From the NCBI GenBank assembly GCA_026745465.1, contig JACYXH010000359.1:1038501-1102500 (forward strand): 64,000 nucleotides of DNA. The letters are read 5' to 3'. This stretch comes from Lota lota (taxonomy: Eukaryota; Chordata; Actinopteri; Gadiformes; Lotidae). Under the pieces are notes generated by a model. That model was not told the DNA's origin. It ran no database searches and saw only the letters and a program-made list of their open reading frames with translations. The position numbers were made by a program, and so were the translations under genes. Below are positions 21,432-48,801 of the stretch, in pieces. The stretch's first letter is position 1; every line of letters begins with the position of its first letter.

Positions 21432-24400
21432 AAAGGTGGACTTTCATTCTGTAGACCTCAAAAGGTTGGCTGATATCACCATTAGGCCACCACAAAAATC
21501 TTAAGAAGTCCCTGTGATTTTCATCCACCTGCACTTGATAGAACATTGCCTTGATGTCTGCCATGACCGCAATTTGTTCCTGGCGAAACCTTAGTAAAAC
21601 TCCAATAAGGGTGTTCGTTAAGTCAGGGCCTTGGAGGAGCTCTTTGTTCAAGGATGTACCTCGGTAAAAGGAGGTACAGTCAAACACCACTCTAAGCTTG
21701 AGCTTTTGCTTGTGGTAAACACCATGATGTGGTATATACCAAACATGTCCATCACCTCGGTTAAGCTGCTCCCGTGGTACTTTCTCTGCATAACCTTTAT
21801 TCAGTACATCATTCATGAAGTCTTTATATTCTGCAGCGTAGGCAGAATCATTCTTGAATTTCTTCATCAAGTTGAGTGTACGCTGTGCAGCCATTTCATA
21901 GTTGTCAGACATAACTTTTTCTTTGTCCCGAAAAGGTAAGGGTAAATTATAGTGACCATCTTTCAGGGTTATTGAACTTGACACAATATCCATAAACCTT
22001 TTGTCCTCAATTGACATCTCTTTTCTTTCATCATACTTATTTTCTAAGAAATCCTGGTTATATTGTTTGATGAGAAGATCGTTCAGCTCAACAACAGAGA
22101 TCCGATTGGCTGACACTGCAATGGGTCCAGAGAGTTCTGCAATGGTGCCAGTCTTAAGTGGTCCATTTACCGCCCATCCTAATAAGGTTTTGACTGCATA
22201 TGGTCCATTGTTTTGGCTGTTGATAACACGCCAAGGTTCCATTGCTCTCGGGACATCAGTTCCAATAAGAAGTTCAATATCAGCATCAATTTCATTTAGA
22301 TGGATCTTACTGAGATGAGGCCATTTTTTCAGATCCGCAGTGGTTACGATATTCTCTTTTGATACAGGTATCTTGTTCTGGGTGTAAACCTTTGGCAGGT
22401 CCAAATATGTGCCACCCTCCAAATGTCCAACTTCCAGTCCTGTGACCTCGTAGGTTTTTGTGGGGTTTTCTTGTCCCATTGTTCGCAAAATAATCTCTGT
22501 TTTGCGTCCGTTAGCATTCAGTTGGTTCATAAGGTTCTCTGTACAGAAGGTTGCTGTGCTGCCTGGATCAAGGAATGCATGTGTGAGTATAAACTTGCTC
22601 CCCTTCGCCACCTTGACTCGAACTGGAACTATAGAAAGTGCACAGTCCTTCCCGGCCCCAGTTGCATCAGTCGCTGAAACAAGAGCGCTACTTATTGACA
22701 TTTCACCTGTCTCATTTAGTTGATTTTCTTGATTTGGGCCCTTTGTGCTTTGAATGTGGAGCACAGTTGGATGTCTCTTTTGACAAACCTGACACGTTTC
22801 TCTTCTTTTGCAATTTTTGCTTAAATGTCCTTTCATTAGGCAACCAAAGCAGTAACCATTACTTCTCAAGAAATCAATCTTTTTTTCATGTAGCTGGGTT
22901 TTGAATTGTGAGCAGTCAGTCACGGCATGTTTTCCTTGGCAGAATCCACATAAGACAGTAACACTGGGCCAAGCGTGACACTGTTGTTGCATTGAAGGTT
23001 GTTTAACAGTGCAATCTCTATTGTCAGTATTCACTGCCACTGAAGTCACAAAGCTGCTATCTCTGCCCTTTGACCCCTTTAATTCAGTAGTTCTGCTCTT
23101 TGGGAAAACCTTTTTAGCAGATATCTGGTCTTGAATGTCTCCAAACAATGGGTCCAAGAGCATTTTAGCTTGTTTTTCAATAAATTCCACTAGGTGTTGG
23201 AATTGAACTCTTCTTCCAGTTTTCTGTTGGGTCTCATAGGCTATTGTTCGCCATTTTTCCCTGAGTTTGTACGGCAGTTGAGATGCAATCCGCCTCAAGT
23301 TTGATGGGATACCAAGTTCATCCATGTACTGTAAATCCTGCATCACATTACAACATCCTCTTAAATACATTGCATAAGTGTGCAGTGCTTTTCCATCTTC
23401 AGCTTTAATTGCTGTCCAGTTCAAGGCCTTTTCCAAGTAAGCTCCAGAGATTTTCATTTCATTCCCAAAATGTTCCTTTAAAAGTATTTTAGCTTCAACA
23501 TAGCCTCTGTTCGCTTCCATATGTAAACAACTGCGAACCAGATCTCTTGGCAGACCAGAGGTAAATTGTTCAAGGTAATAGAGTCTATCCTGATTATTTT
23601 TTGTTTTTTCTTCAATCAAGTGTTCAAATGCATGGATAAAAGACTGATATGTTAGCGGGTTTCCATCAAACACTGCAATCTCCCTCGCAGGTAGTAGAGC
23701 CAGTTTCTGTTGTGAAACAATAAGTTCAGCAATGTCACTTTGCCTTTGAATAACCATGTTCATGTTTTCATGAGCACTGTGATCTGTTGCCTGATTGATC
23801 AGCTCACTGTGGTTGTGCACTCTGAGCTCTGCATGCCTATCAGAGCTTCCTGTGGGCTGAATGTCGCTAAAAACTGCTCTCTGAAGTGGGGTCTTTGGTA
23901 TAGCACCCAGTTGCATAAATTCCTCTTCAGTTGCCGTAGCTTCCAGGCCTTGTTTATGATCATCATAATATTCATTCATAGCATCTTCTTGAGATTTACC
24001 ATCCAAATCCTCTTCTTCGTTTTGAAGGACATTTATTTTGGCGGTTGATGCTGCTATTTCTGCTTCCAGCTCCATTTGCTGTAGTTTAGTTTTCAGCCTT
24101 ACTTCTTCCAGTAGTAGTGCTTGTTTGTCTTTCAGTGCAGCAGCGCGAGCCAGCAGAGCTGCCCTTTCCGCCTTGGCTTTCTTAAATTCTGAGGAAACTG
24201 AGGAGGAGGCAGAGCCTCTTGACTTCCTTGATGTGTGTGACACATTTGAAATACTGGCCGATGGTCCAACATGTAATTGTGCAATGTGTTCTCTTTTCCA
24301 TGTCTCAACCTCTTTCATAAAATAATTCAGGTTAGTCATTCTGGGTTCATACCAGTCAGTATGATCTGTTTCCTTTTCCTCCTTAGATAAGAGGTTTTGT

Positions 24401-24609
24401 ACAGATTTATGGGCATTTTTTAATTCATCCACAGCACCTTTGAATGTCTCAAAACAGTCATTAAGTTCGTCAATATTTCCATCATCCACCATCAGATCTT
24501 TAATTTCATTTATCCTTCGTGTACACACGCCCAGTCTGGCCCGCCGTGTTGCAATGCGGGATTTCAACAACTCCTCAGCCTCAGCTGCGGTCTCTGGAAT
24601 TTCCGTCAT
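21271..24609 (-). CDS. BEL-2 gag-protease-RT polyprotein (1112 aa)
   Basis: Long uninterrupted frame starting MTEIPETAAEAEELL. Parts by residue: Lys/Glu-rich coiled coil about 140-200; DUF1759 gag region about 315-460; three zinc-knuckle-like clusters at 554-618 (CGFCQGKHAVTDC, CFGCLMKGHLSKNC, CQVCQKRHPTVLH); protease-like region with FLDPGSTATF at 680-689; RT about 930-1100 with RVVFDCTSF, ADIKAMFYQV and the active-site YVDD at 1097-1100. The frame stops 12 residues after YVDD, inside the RT domain, while the expected continuation lies in the next frame. The break is either a real mutation or a sequencing indel. Translation in vivo would give RT truncated in the palm/thumb region unless the frame is changed. 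Confidence 0.93.
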   Translation of the reverse strand: MTEIPETAAEAEELLKSRIATRRARLGVCTRRINEIKDLMVDDGNIDELNDCFETFKGAVDELKNAHKSVQNLLSKEEKETDHTDWYEPRMTNLNYFMKEVETWKREHIAQLHVGPSASISNVSHTSRKSRGSASSSVSSEFKKAKAERAALLARAAALKDKQALLLEEVRLKTKLQQMELEAEIAASTAKINVLQNEEEDLDGKSQEDAMNEYYDDHKQGLEATATEEEFMQLGAIPKTPLQRAVFSDIQPTGSSDRHAELRVHNHSELINQATDHSAHENMNMVIQRQSDIAELIVSQQKLALLPAREIAVFDGNPLTYQSFIHAFEHLIEEKTKNNQDRLYYLEQFTSGLPRDLVRSCLHMEANRGYVEAKILLKEHFGNEMKISGAYLEKALNWTAIKAEDGKALHTYAMYLRGCCNVMQDLQYMDELGIPSNLRRIASQLPYKLREKWRTIAYETQQKTGRRVQFQHLVEFIEKQAKMLLDPLFGDIQDQISAKKVFPKSRTTELKGSKGRDSSFVTSVAVNTDNRDCTVKQPSMQQQCHAWPSVTVLCGFCQGKHAVTDCSQFKTQLHEKKIDFLRSNGYCFGCLMKGHLSKNCKRRETCQVCQKRHPTVLHIQSTKGPNQENQLNETGEMSISSALVSATDATGAGKDCALSIVPVRVKVAKGSKFILTHAFLDPGSTATFCTENLMNQLNANGRKTEIILRTMGQENPTKTYEVTGLEVGHLEGGTYLDLPKVYTQNKIPVSKENIVTTADLKKWPHLSKIHLNEIDADIELLIGTDVPRAMEPWRVINSQNNGPYAVKTLLGWAVNGPLKTGTIAELSGPIAVSANRISVVELNDLLIKQYNQDFLENKYDERKEMSIEDKRFMDIVSSSITLKDGHYNLPLPFRDKEKVMSDNYEMAAQRTLNLMKKFKNDSAYAAEYKDFMNDVLNKGYAEKVPREQLNRGDGHVWYIPHHGVYHKQKLKLRVVFDCTSFYRGTSLNKELLQGPDLTNTLIGVLLRFRQEQIAVMADIKAMFYQVQVDENHRDFLRFLWWPNGDISQPFEVYRMKVHLFGAVSSPSIANFALRQTAEDNQDKYDKEVINTIKSNFYVDDCLKSVATVDQAI

Positions 24610-24832
24610 TGTTACCGATCAATCCCGTTTTAATCATTTATTTACAGTTTATATCTCGTCCAGCTTGTCAATCCAGCACACTCACTGGCTGCGGCGTCTT
24701 CATTCCTTTATTTCGATACGATCAGCTGATTTTACTCACGGCCCTCCGGCTGTTTTCTCCGTAGACGTATCAGCGGCAGGATTCCCAGAATTGATCCTTT
24801 CTTTCTTAGTCTTTTAAGAGAGTTTAGTGACT

Positions 24833-25324
24833 TGTTATGGCGACTTCTTCCCTTTTTAATTTCCTTAGTCGCCCTTTTTGAGATGGCTTGTGACTCGTAG
24901 GGGGAAAATAAGCACTCGCGGAGATCCTTCAGTTTCAGTCAAAAAATGCCTCATTTATTAGATCAAAATAAATTCTCCGTGGTTGACTTTCTACTCCAAC
25001 ACTTAAACGTTTACTAAAATAAATGATTATAAATAAACTACGTAAACTACGGTCACTAAACTGTTTCTCTCTGTCCACCTCTCTTACTCAAACAAACAAG
25101 AACTTTTCAAGCCCTGATCCAGCTGCCCCTTACACCTGTGAAGGTGACCTAACTAGGAGGAGGCGGAGATTGCCGTAGTCTAGCAACCAATCAAAGTCAT
25201 TTCTCTAGACACAAAGTACATAAACCAAATCCAACAATTTAGAAACAAAATAGAAAAACAATACAAAAAATTATCTTGTTTGTTTTTACAACAAAATGTA
25301 TAAACATCTATTATGGCTCCAACA
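24833..25324 (-). repeat. BEL-2 5' LTR
   Basis: A 492 bp LTR upstream of the gag start on the minus strand, with about 220 bp of leader between it and the ATG at 24609. It should act as promoter for the element. Its outer end meets the resumed TATATG repeat. Confidence 0.92.
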
Positions 25325-25540
25325 TATATGTATATATTTGTATATATATATGTATGTATATGTATATATATATTTGTATATATATGTTAATGTATATATA
25401 TATGTATATATGTGTATATGTATGTGTATATATATGTATATATGTGTATATTTGTATGTGTATATGTATGTATATATATGTATGTATGTATATATGTGTA
25501 TATGTATATATGTATATATATGTGTGTGTGTGTATGTATG

Positions 25541-25575
<35 letters not shown>

Positions 25576-25710
25576 GTGTGTATGTATGTGCATATATATA
25601 CTTTATGTGTATGTATGTGTGTATATATATATATATATATACGGTATATGTATGTATATATATATATGTGTATATATGTGTATGTTTATATGTATATATG
25701 TGTGTGTATG

Positions 25711-25743
<33 letters not shown>

Positions 25744-25754
25744 ATGTGTATATG
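25325..25754. repeat. TATATG/TATG microsatellite, right half
   Basis: Resumes directly after the BEL-2 LTR with the same TATATG, TATG and TGTG composition as 17783-18117. Apparent open frames on both strands are low-complexity artefacts. Confidence 0.9.
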
Positions 25755-25755
25755 T

Positions 25756-25952
25756 CAAGAGGAACAACGCAAAGGCAAAGCGGTGTTATGAAAAGTACTA
25801 CAATCGCAGGTACTCTGCCGAACCCCTCCCCCACCCCCGCTTGATGGAGAAAGAGCATGGACAACTGTGACGTCAAGAGGCTGCGCCACATTCCTTCTGG
25901 ATTCTGAGCGAGGTGTCATGCCCAGGAGGAACCAGCGCACATCCAACTGGTG
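25756..25952 (+). pseudogene. Possible gypsy integrase C-terminal remnant
   Basis: In shifting plus-strand frames this reads [15 protein letters not shown], then [20 protein letters not shown]. That recalls the end of Ty3/gypsy integrases (YYDRRH...PL, then a short strand and G-x-x-R-R-N-R-R-H). It is short and frameshifted, and no LTR was recognised nearby. The family call rests on this pattern alone. Confidence 0.4.
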
Positions 25953-26422
25953 AACACAAAGATGGACTTAGTTCAACCTGAGGGTCATTCGGAATAGTGT
26001 GGGCCTGCTGAACCGGCAAAAAGTGATGTCCCAGCAACATCCACCAGTTTCCCTCAGCCATCCGGCCCAGTGATGACCAGATATACCAAATCCCAGGTAT
26101 GCTAGTTAGCTGAGGTGAAGGGCAATCAGGGCAGAATAATTCCTGCCCCATCTCAAGGGAATTTGGTAGTCTACCCACACCCATAGCTAGTTTGAGTTTG
26201 AAAAAAAAGATAGCGGAGACTTTTTGTTTTGCAGCAAAAAAGATTTGTGTTCATAACATTTGGGACAAAAATATTAATAAAAAAATAGGTGAATGTTGGT
26301 GTAACACTTGATAGTGCATAATAAACCTGTGCAATATTCACAATTGTAATGCTGTGATATTCACAAAGTATAATAAAGTCTCAGGGTAATTGTAAATTGA
26401 AGTGTGTTATTCTTTTTTTTCT
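25953..26422. other. fggy downstream region
   Basis: The sequence between the gypsy-like remnant and the fggy stop. The part next to the gene (26,230-26,422) is AT-rich and should be fggy 3'UTR, but no canonical minus-strand AATAAA was spotted. Nothing else is recognisable. Confidence 0.4.
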
Positions 26423-37798
<11,376 letters not shown>

Positions 37799-38516
37799 GT
37801 GAACTGACCTGAAACCAGAGGAATGCCGCCAGGTGTAAACGACAAACAGTAAAATGTTGGTTCATTTAGAATTATGAAACTATGACTAATCTATCATAAT
37901 CAGCAAACAATCTCAAATCGACGGGACAATGACCGAAATTACATGACTGATGTTCAACTAACGTTAATAGTTATTCCCATTTTTCTTGCCGTTACTTTTT
38001 GCTGCATCAGGTTTATATTTCCCTTATTGGCTAACATAATAATAATATATGTTAAGACCTAATAGACATTATACAATTCAACATATGACAGATTCTGGTA
38101 TAATTGTTATACCAATGCGATATAGGAACATTGATTAGAACCAATGGCGATGTTGTTATTTTAATTTACCATGAATAACCGAGACTTGGATATGCAGTTA
38201 TATTGAGCAGAATGTGGTCAAAAACCAAGCCCCAGGAATGCACATCCGCTTAAGCCATAAAGTGAAAGTTATAAGTATTTTCCCAGTTCCAAAAGACAGC
38301 AGCTAGATACCATACGCGAAACAATGTTAAAAATCTTTGCTCACCATCGCACTTTGCACTGAGGCAGAGTATACGGGTGGCGAATTGGGCCAAAAAGCAT
38401 GGAATCGCAATCCAATATGAGACGTAGAAAACAATGCGGTCAACCAAGTCATTCTACTAAACTTCAATACAAGTTCTTGCAAAGTGCTTACAATAATACA
38501 TTCCCATGAATATTCA

Positions 38517-38552
38517 TTAATGAGAGGGATGCATACTCATCCCTCTCATTAA
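38517..38552. repeat. Perfect 15-bp hairpin
   Basis: TTAATGAGAGGGATG, then the six-base loop CATACT, then the exact complement CATCCCTCTCATTAA. Confidence 0.95.
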
Positions 38553-38590
38553 AAGGATTTGCAACTATGTATGTCCCTCTCCTCTCTCTC

Positions 38591-38667
38591 CCTTCCTTCC
38601 TTCCTTCCTTCCTTCCTTCCTTCCTTCCTTCCTTCCTTCCTTCCTTCCTTCTTTCTTTCTTTCTTTA
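38591..38667. repeat. (TTCC)n / (TTTC)n microsatellite
   Basis: About 15 TTCC units that pass into TTTC units. Confidence 0.95.
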
Positions 38668-39128
38668 AGTAAAGAACAAAAAGCAGTATTAAGTGTTTCT
38701 GCAAGCATGGTGGTATATAAGGTTTTGGGGTGCAATAGGCCTACAGGTGGTTTATGGACCCTTGTAAGTGTATGGTAACCAGTTGGTGCTGCAAACTTAA
38801 CGATAACAAAAACCACAACGACACAAGCCAACCAATCCACAGAACCAATCCAACATATGTGGCTCACTTTTTTAAACAACAGTCATTCTGGAGGATCTAT
38901 CTCTGCCATTGTTTTGACATGTTTTTAGGGTTGGTTGTCGACGAGATAAAGAGCTGTCCAGGGGGAAGTGATTCTGTCTGTGACCTGATGATTGTTTGGA
39001 GGTCATGAACGGGGGAGTTGTTGGAGTCTGAAGAGGAAATAAACTAAACAGCAGGGGCAGGAAGAAACAGATGCCCCCCACCTAAACACAGGACAGGGTT
39101 GGAAATGTCTTTCTCTCTCTCCTGGCTG

Positions 39129-39192
39129 TGACGGGGGACGGGGGGACGGGGGGACGGGGGGGACGGGGGGACGGGGGGGACGGGGGGACGGG
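39129..39192. repeat. GGGGGGAC tandem repeat
   Basis: About eight units of GACG6-7. The plus strand has many G runs separated by AC, a strong G-quadruplex-forming pattern. Confidence 0.9.
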
Positions 39193-39284
39193 TGTTCTTC
39201 AGGGGCCCTGATTGAATTGTAATCTAAATTTACCGACCTGTTACTGGATCAACTCTGGGAAACATTTCTCTCTATCTGCTTGCT

Positions 39285-39286
<2 letters not shown>

Positions 39287-39359
<73 letters not shown>

Positions 39360-39440
39360 GGGGGGGGGGGGGGGGGGTGAGCGTTCCAGTACATATATCT
39401 GTGTGTGTGTGTGTGGAGGGGGGGGGGGGGGGGGGGGGGG
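39287..39440. repeat. GT repeat with two poly(G) runs
   Basis: A GT tract (39287-39356), 19 G (39359-39377), a short spacer with GTGTGT, and 23 G (39418-39440). Open frames here are artefacts. Confidence 0.92.
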
Positions 39441-40249
39441 AGTGTTCCCGTTCATGTTTCAATGCATTCATGTGTCAATGGTGCGTATCTGCGAGTAATG
39501 TGCGTCCATATGAAAGGGTGTTTTTCCAAACAAGGCCCTGGTCCCACCTCCTGGACTCCACAACAAAGGCCGGCCTGTTGTGGTGGAGCGGGCCAGGACC
39601 AGAGCCCTTGATTAGAAACTGTACTCAGTGGAAACAGCTGGCCAGCGTTGAGGAGAGGAAGGTGGGGTTATCGAGAGGTGACCGGTCAGGCCCATAGAGA
39701 AGAGGGTGGGGGTGGGGTTGAAGGTGGTGGTGGTGGGGGGACAGGAAGTGTGGCCAGGGAACAGCCGTTCTGTGATGGGAAAAATATTGCTGGGAGGTTG
39801 TAAACACAGGGGGACCAGAGATGTAGACACTCAAAAAGGAAAGGATTTGATGTATTTAGCATGTGTTTGTACCTATATTTATATGGTAATGTATACAACA
39901 CACATATTTATTATTACTGTATTACTTATGACCTTTTACTGGATCTTGTATCTGTGTATTATTTGCACTGCCATCTGCCATTTTTTGCAGTTTCACATGC
40001 CTGTAATTCATGTCATGGCCACTAACGACTCCTATTTCGTTGCTAAATCAACTGAAAACTGGGAACATACAGATACATGTCTATATCTCTACACATACAA
40101 AACACACTATTAAAAACGTGTCTATTATATTATTATGTTATATTATATTAGTATATACCTAATATAATTATCTACTACTACAACTAGTTTTGAATACAAT
40201 ATTCCGCTCCGACAAACAAATCTTTAGATGAGGAGATTATTCACACACT

Positions 40250-40376
40250 TTTATGAACGAAACAGACAAAGTCAGACAGGAGACAGGCAGACCGACAGGA
40301 GAAAGACAGACAGGAGACAGGCAGACTGGAGACAGACAGACTGGGCACCAGAAGACCGACAGGAGAAAGACCGACA

Positions 40377-40415
<39 letters not shown>

Positions 40416-40460
40416 GGCAGCAGGAGACAGGCAGACAGACAAGAGTCAGACAAGAGTCAG
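40250..40460. repeat. ACAG/GACAGGCAG low-complexity tract
   Basis: Imperfect GACAGACAGG, GGAGACAGGCAG and pure (GACA)n units (about 40378-40415). It generates long but meaningless frames on both strands. Confidence 0.88.
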
Positions 40461-41310
40461 ACGACTCCCCACTTTCCAAAACATCCCAAACATGAATCTC
40501 CACTTGGAGGTGTCAGAGCATCGACACATCGCAGTGTTGTGAGAGCAAGTATGTCTTCTCAAGAGAATTGACCTCGAGCCGCCAGCCCTCCCCTCTGGTC
40601 TAGCTGAGCTCGCGGTCTTCATTTATTTATAGTTGAGGCTGATGGGAGCCTGCTGAATAATACAAGGAAGAGGCCACGCGAGCTGGACTCCTTTTTTTAG
40701 AGGACAATGGTTGTGCACGTATAGCACCGTAGTAATACAGCTATATGGAATAGCTACACCCCTATCGGTCTGTGTACAATGTAGATTACCTAATTCGAAT
40801 TGAATCACTGAATGTACTGGCCTACGTTTTGAATGCGATAGTTCTAGCCCGACAAGCAAAGCTAAACGTTTATGTTCTAAAATAGTAGGACTATAAACTA
40901 AAATATTTGGCATGCAACTGCGTGCTTTGTATTTTGAGCCAAGAGACAAATATATTTATTGTATTGTGAATACAAATGTAATTGTATGGTTATTTTCACA
41001 ACCAACATTAGCGCTTTATTCTTACTTCTTTCTTTAGTCACGCGCGGCCAGCAAGAGGAAAAGTGAAAGGGGCGTTTGATTTGTTTCTTTAATCGAAGAT
41101 AATGCTTTAAACCAGTTTTTAACATCTTCTTTAGGATGGGTGCATAATTCGGCGGGTAACTAAATATTCAATAACACTACGTAATCCCAGAGTACATTGC
41201 TCCACTGCATTACCTAATCCCACAAAGCATCGCGGTAGGCGTGGTTATGGCCAGTAGTCAGAGAAACTCGCATGTCATTATCAAAGCACCGCCCAACAAA
41301 TCATCTCAAG

Positions 41311-41338
41311 CCAATGGGAGGCCGTAGAAATGACATCA
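41311..41338 (+). promoter_or_regulatory. jun: jun proximal promoter: CCAAT box and TGACATCA TRE
   Basis: CCAAT at 41311-41315 is followed 20 bp later by TGACATCA at 41331-41338. As I recall, the human JUN promoter has the same pair, CCAAT and the jun1 TRE (TGACATCA), at nearly the same spacing; the TRE binds Jun/ATF2 and gives autoregulation. An A/T-rich TTATTTTCAG (MEF2-like position) and TGGATAAAG follow, also as in the mammalian promoter. The start site should lie a few tens of bases downstream, leaving a 5'UTR of roughly 300 bp. Confidence 0.75.
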
Positions 41339-41697
41339 TTGTTATTTTCAGTATAGCTGCAGCTTAGAGGTGGATAAAGTTCGTCTCCACGTTGGAAGTG
41401 AAAGAAAGTACTATACCGATCCACACTTTTAATGTCTATATGGAACGATAGGATCGCCGGATAATTTTCAATTTGAAAACAAGTGATGTTTATCTTTCTG
41501 GGAACGTTATTTTGGTGATGACCATCTTATTTTAAAGAAAGTTTTTATAGGACACCGAAAGTTGTCAAGTAAGTAGAATTTAAAGACAATAGACGGACTC
41601 CGTCCAGAGACGACTGTGACTTTTGTAGACATTTGATGCTGAAAATAGTCGAGATATACAAATAGTAAAGAACTGTGTGTAACAACGCCTATGCCTT

Positions 41698-42657
41698 ATG
41701 CCTACCAAGATGGAAGCAACATTTTATGATGAGTCTGTAAAAGCCGCTAATTCTCAGCACGACGGGATGGGAGGGTACGGATTCAACCCGAAAACCCTCA
41801 AACAGACCATGACATTGAACCTCAACGACCCAAAAAATTACAAACCCCAGCTCCGCTCAAAGGCCATCGACATATTAACGTCTCCCGATGTCGGATTGCT
41901 GAAATTGGCCTCGCCTGAGCTGGAGAGATTAATCATCCAGTCGTGCACTGGGTTGACGACTCCCACCCCAACTCAGTTCATATGTCCGAAGAACATCACG
42001 GACGAGCAAGAGGGCTTCGCCGATGGCTTCGTACGCGCACTCGCGGAGCTCCACTACCAACAAATGCCCAACATGAACTCAGACGCACAGACGAATGTTC
42101 CCAACGATATGGGCGCCGTGGCGAACAGCGTGTCCGAGGGCGGCATACCGTACAGCTGCACGGTGCGCCCCGAGCCACCGGAATATACAAACTTGGGCAC
42201 TTTCAGTCGGGCTGGTGGCTCTGCGTCGGCACCTACTGGCGAAAGACAAATATCTTCTTCGAACTATCCGACCGCGCAGTCCCAGAGTCGTCTCGACGCC
42301 CAGCTGGCGGCACAGCACGCACGGCTACAAGCGTTCAAAGAGGAGCCCCAGACGGTGCCCGAGATGTCCGGTGATACCCCACCGCTGTCACCCATTGACA
42401 TGGTGAGCCAGGAGCGAATCAAAGCGGAGAGAAAGCGCATGAGGAATAGGGTCGCGGCATCCAAATGCCGGAAAAGGAAGTTGGAAAGGATCTCTCGGCT
42501 GGAAGACCGGGTCAAAAACCTCAAGACCCAACACACCGAGTTGGTTTCCTCTGCCAACGTCCTCCGAGACGAACTGGCACTGCTCAAGCAAAAGGTCATG
42601 GACCACGTTAACAGCGGCTGCCAACTTATACTCACACAGCAGGTCCAGACGTACTGA
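41698..42657 (+). CDS. jun: Transcription factor Jun (c-Jun), single exon, complete
   Basis: Intronless 319-codon frame, as in all vertebrate jun genes. [12 protein letters not shown] matches the family N-terminus and fixes the start. The delta/JNK-docking region ([12 protein letters not shown], about 35-58) is followed by the JNK phosphosites Ser62 and Ser72 ([19 protein letters not shown]) and the TTPTPT threonines (87-92). The [11 protein letters not shown]3/priming region is at 227-234. The basic region [12 protein letters not shown]...AASKCRKRK (240-261) and leucine zipper (about 264-300) end in [19 protein letters not shown]. It forms AP-1 with Fos or ATF partners and binds TGACTCA/TGACATCA sites in the nucleus. 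It is shorter than human c-Jun (331 aa) through a reduced Gly/Pro/Gln-rich middle. JunB and JunD are less likely because of the c-Jun-type N-terminus and C-terminus; which teleost paralogue this is cannot be said. Confidence 0.97.
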   Translation: MPTKMEATFYDESVKAANSQHDGMGGYGFNPKTLKQTMTLNLNDPKNYKPQLRSKAIDILTSPDVGLLKLASPELERLIIQSCTGLTTPTPTQFICPKNITDEQEGFADGFVRALAELHYQQMPNMNSDAQTNVPNDMGAVANSVSEGGIPYSCTVRPEPPEYTNLGTFSRAGGSASAPTGERQISSSNYPTAQSQSRLDAQLAAQHARLQAFKEEPQTVPEMSGDTPPLSPIDMVSQERIKAERKRMRNRVAASKCRKRKLERISRLEDRVKNLKTQHTELVSSANVLRDELALLKQKVMDHVNSGCQLILTQQVQTY

Positions 42658-42774
42658 ACGGCCAAAGCAAAATGGACGCGGGGTGCACTTCAGAACGAGA
42701 CATTTCAATATTTGTTGGGGGACCAAAATGCAGCTCCAAGTGGCTTGTCGTGCACCCTGACAGAATGAAGACAA

Positions 42775-42780
42775 AATAAA
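42775..42780 (+). promoter_or_regulatory. jun: jun proximal poly(A) signal
   Basis: AATAAA 118 bp after the jun stop. It would give a short 3'UTR. Confidence 0.5.
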
Positions 42781-43101
42781 CTATTTTGGAGTCATGTTAA
42801 CTCACCGCATTCAAGGCCTGGTCCCACTTGTCTTCCAGTTTCTATTTACTGTTCATGCGTACGGTTCTACCACTTATTTTCTCTCACCAGCGACGATTTG
42901 TACAGAGCACGATAAAAAGTTTCATACCTTTTACACAGGAAGAATGACTAGAGGTGTTTACTGACAAAACTTGCCTTGTTTCTTAACTTTTACATCGATA
43001 CAAATTGTAATATAGATGTAGCGTCTATTAGACCCAAACTGTTACTTTTTACTATTTTTATGCTGTCCTTTTGAGCACTTCAACATTTGTAAATATGATG
43101 T

Positions 43102-43107
43102 AATAAA
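43102..43107 (+). promoter_or_regulatory. jun: jun distal poly(A) signal
   Basis: AATAAA about 445 bp after the stop. The stretch before it is AT-rich with ATTTA-like and U-rich runs, as expected of an unstable immediate-early mRNA. Confidence 0.6.
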
Positions 43108-48482
<5,375 letters not shown>

Positions 48483-48801
48483 TGCAAATGTTTAGGAGAG
48501 ACGTCATCATTCAGCGCCGACGTTCCAGTCCTAAGAAATGTTGCAACATTTCGTGTATACTGCATTTAATTTTGAATTGATTTCTGGGGACTACAGATCC
48601 AATAAGAGTAGTTAATTACAAACACGTTTTTAGCAGATACATATTATTCTCTGCGATTTCCTTTGATTTATTCTGTTTTCAAGTTGTAAAGATGTGGATG
48701 TAGCAAATGCATTACATCGATAGGGGGTGGTAGAGTATCGCGAGCGAGGACGTTCGCGACGAATTCCCTCCACGGAGGGCCATATTCATTAAAGAAAATG
48801 G

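Larger units (their letters stand above)
18118..25324 (-). mobile_element. Young BEL/Pao LTR retrotransposon (BEL-2)
   Basis: A 7.2 kb minus-strand element with 492 bp LTRs at 18118-18609 and 24833-25324 that I could not tell apart by eye. LTR ends are TGTT...AACA in both readings. It lies in a TATATG microsatellite; TATA on both sides fits a 4 bp duplication but cannot be proven in such sequence. It carries gag, protease, RT, RNase H, integrase and DUF5641 in two long overlapping frames with a single frame break just after the RT active site. LTR identity and the near-intact coding region indicate very recent insertion. It is a different family from BEL-1. Confidence 0.95.
37810..41300. other. 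fggy-jun divergent intergenic region
   Basis: The 3.5 kb between the fggy start and the jun proximal promoter. It holds a perfect palindrome (38517-38552), a TTCC microsatellite, a GGGGGGAC tract, GT repeats with two G runs, and an ACAG-rich tract. No coding exon is seen. Regulatory elements for both genes are expected here, but only the jun CCAAT/TRE pair at its right edge is recognisable. Confidence 0.6.
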
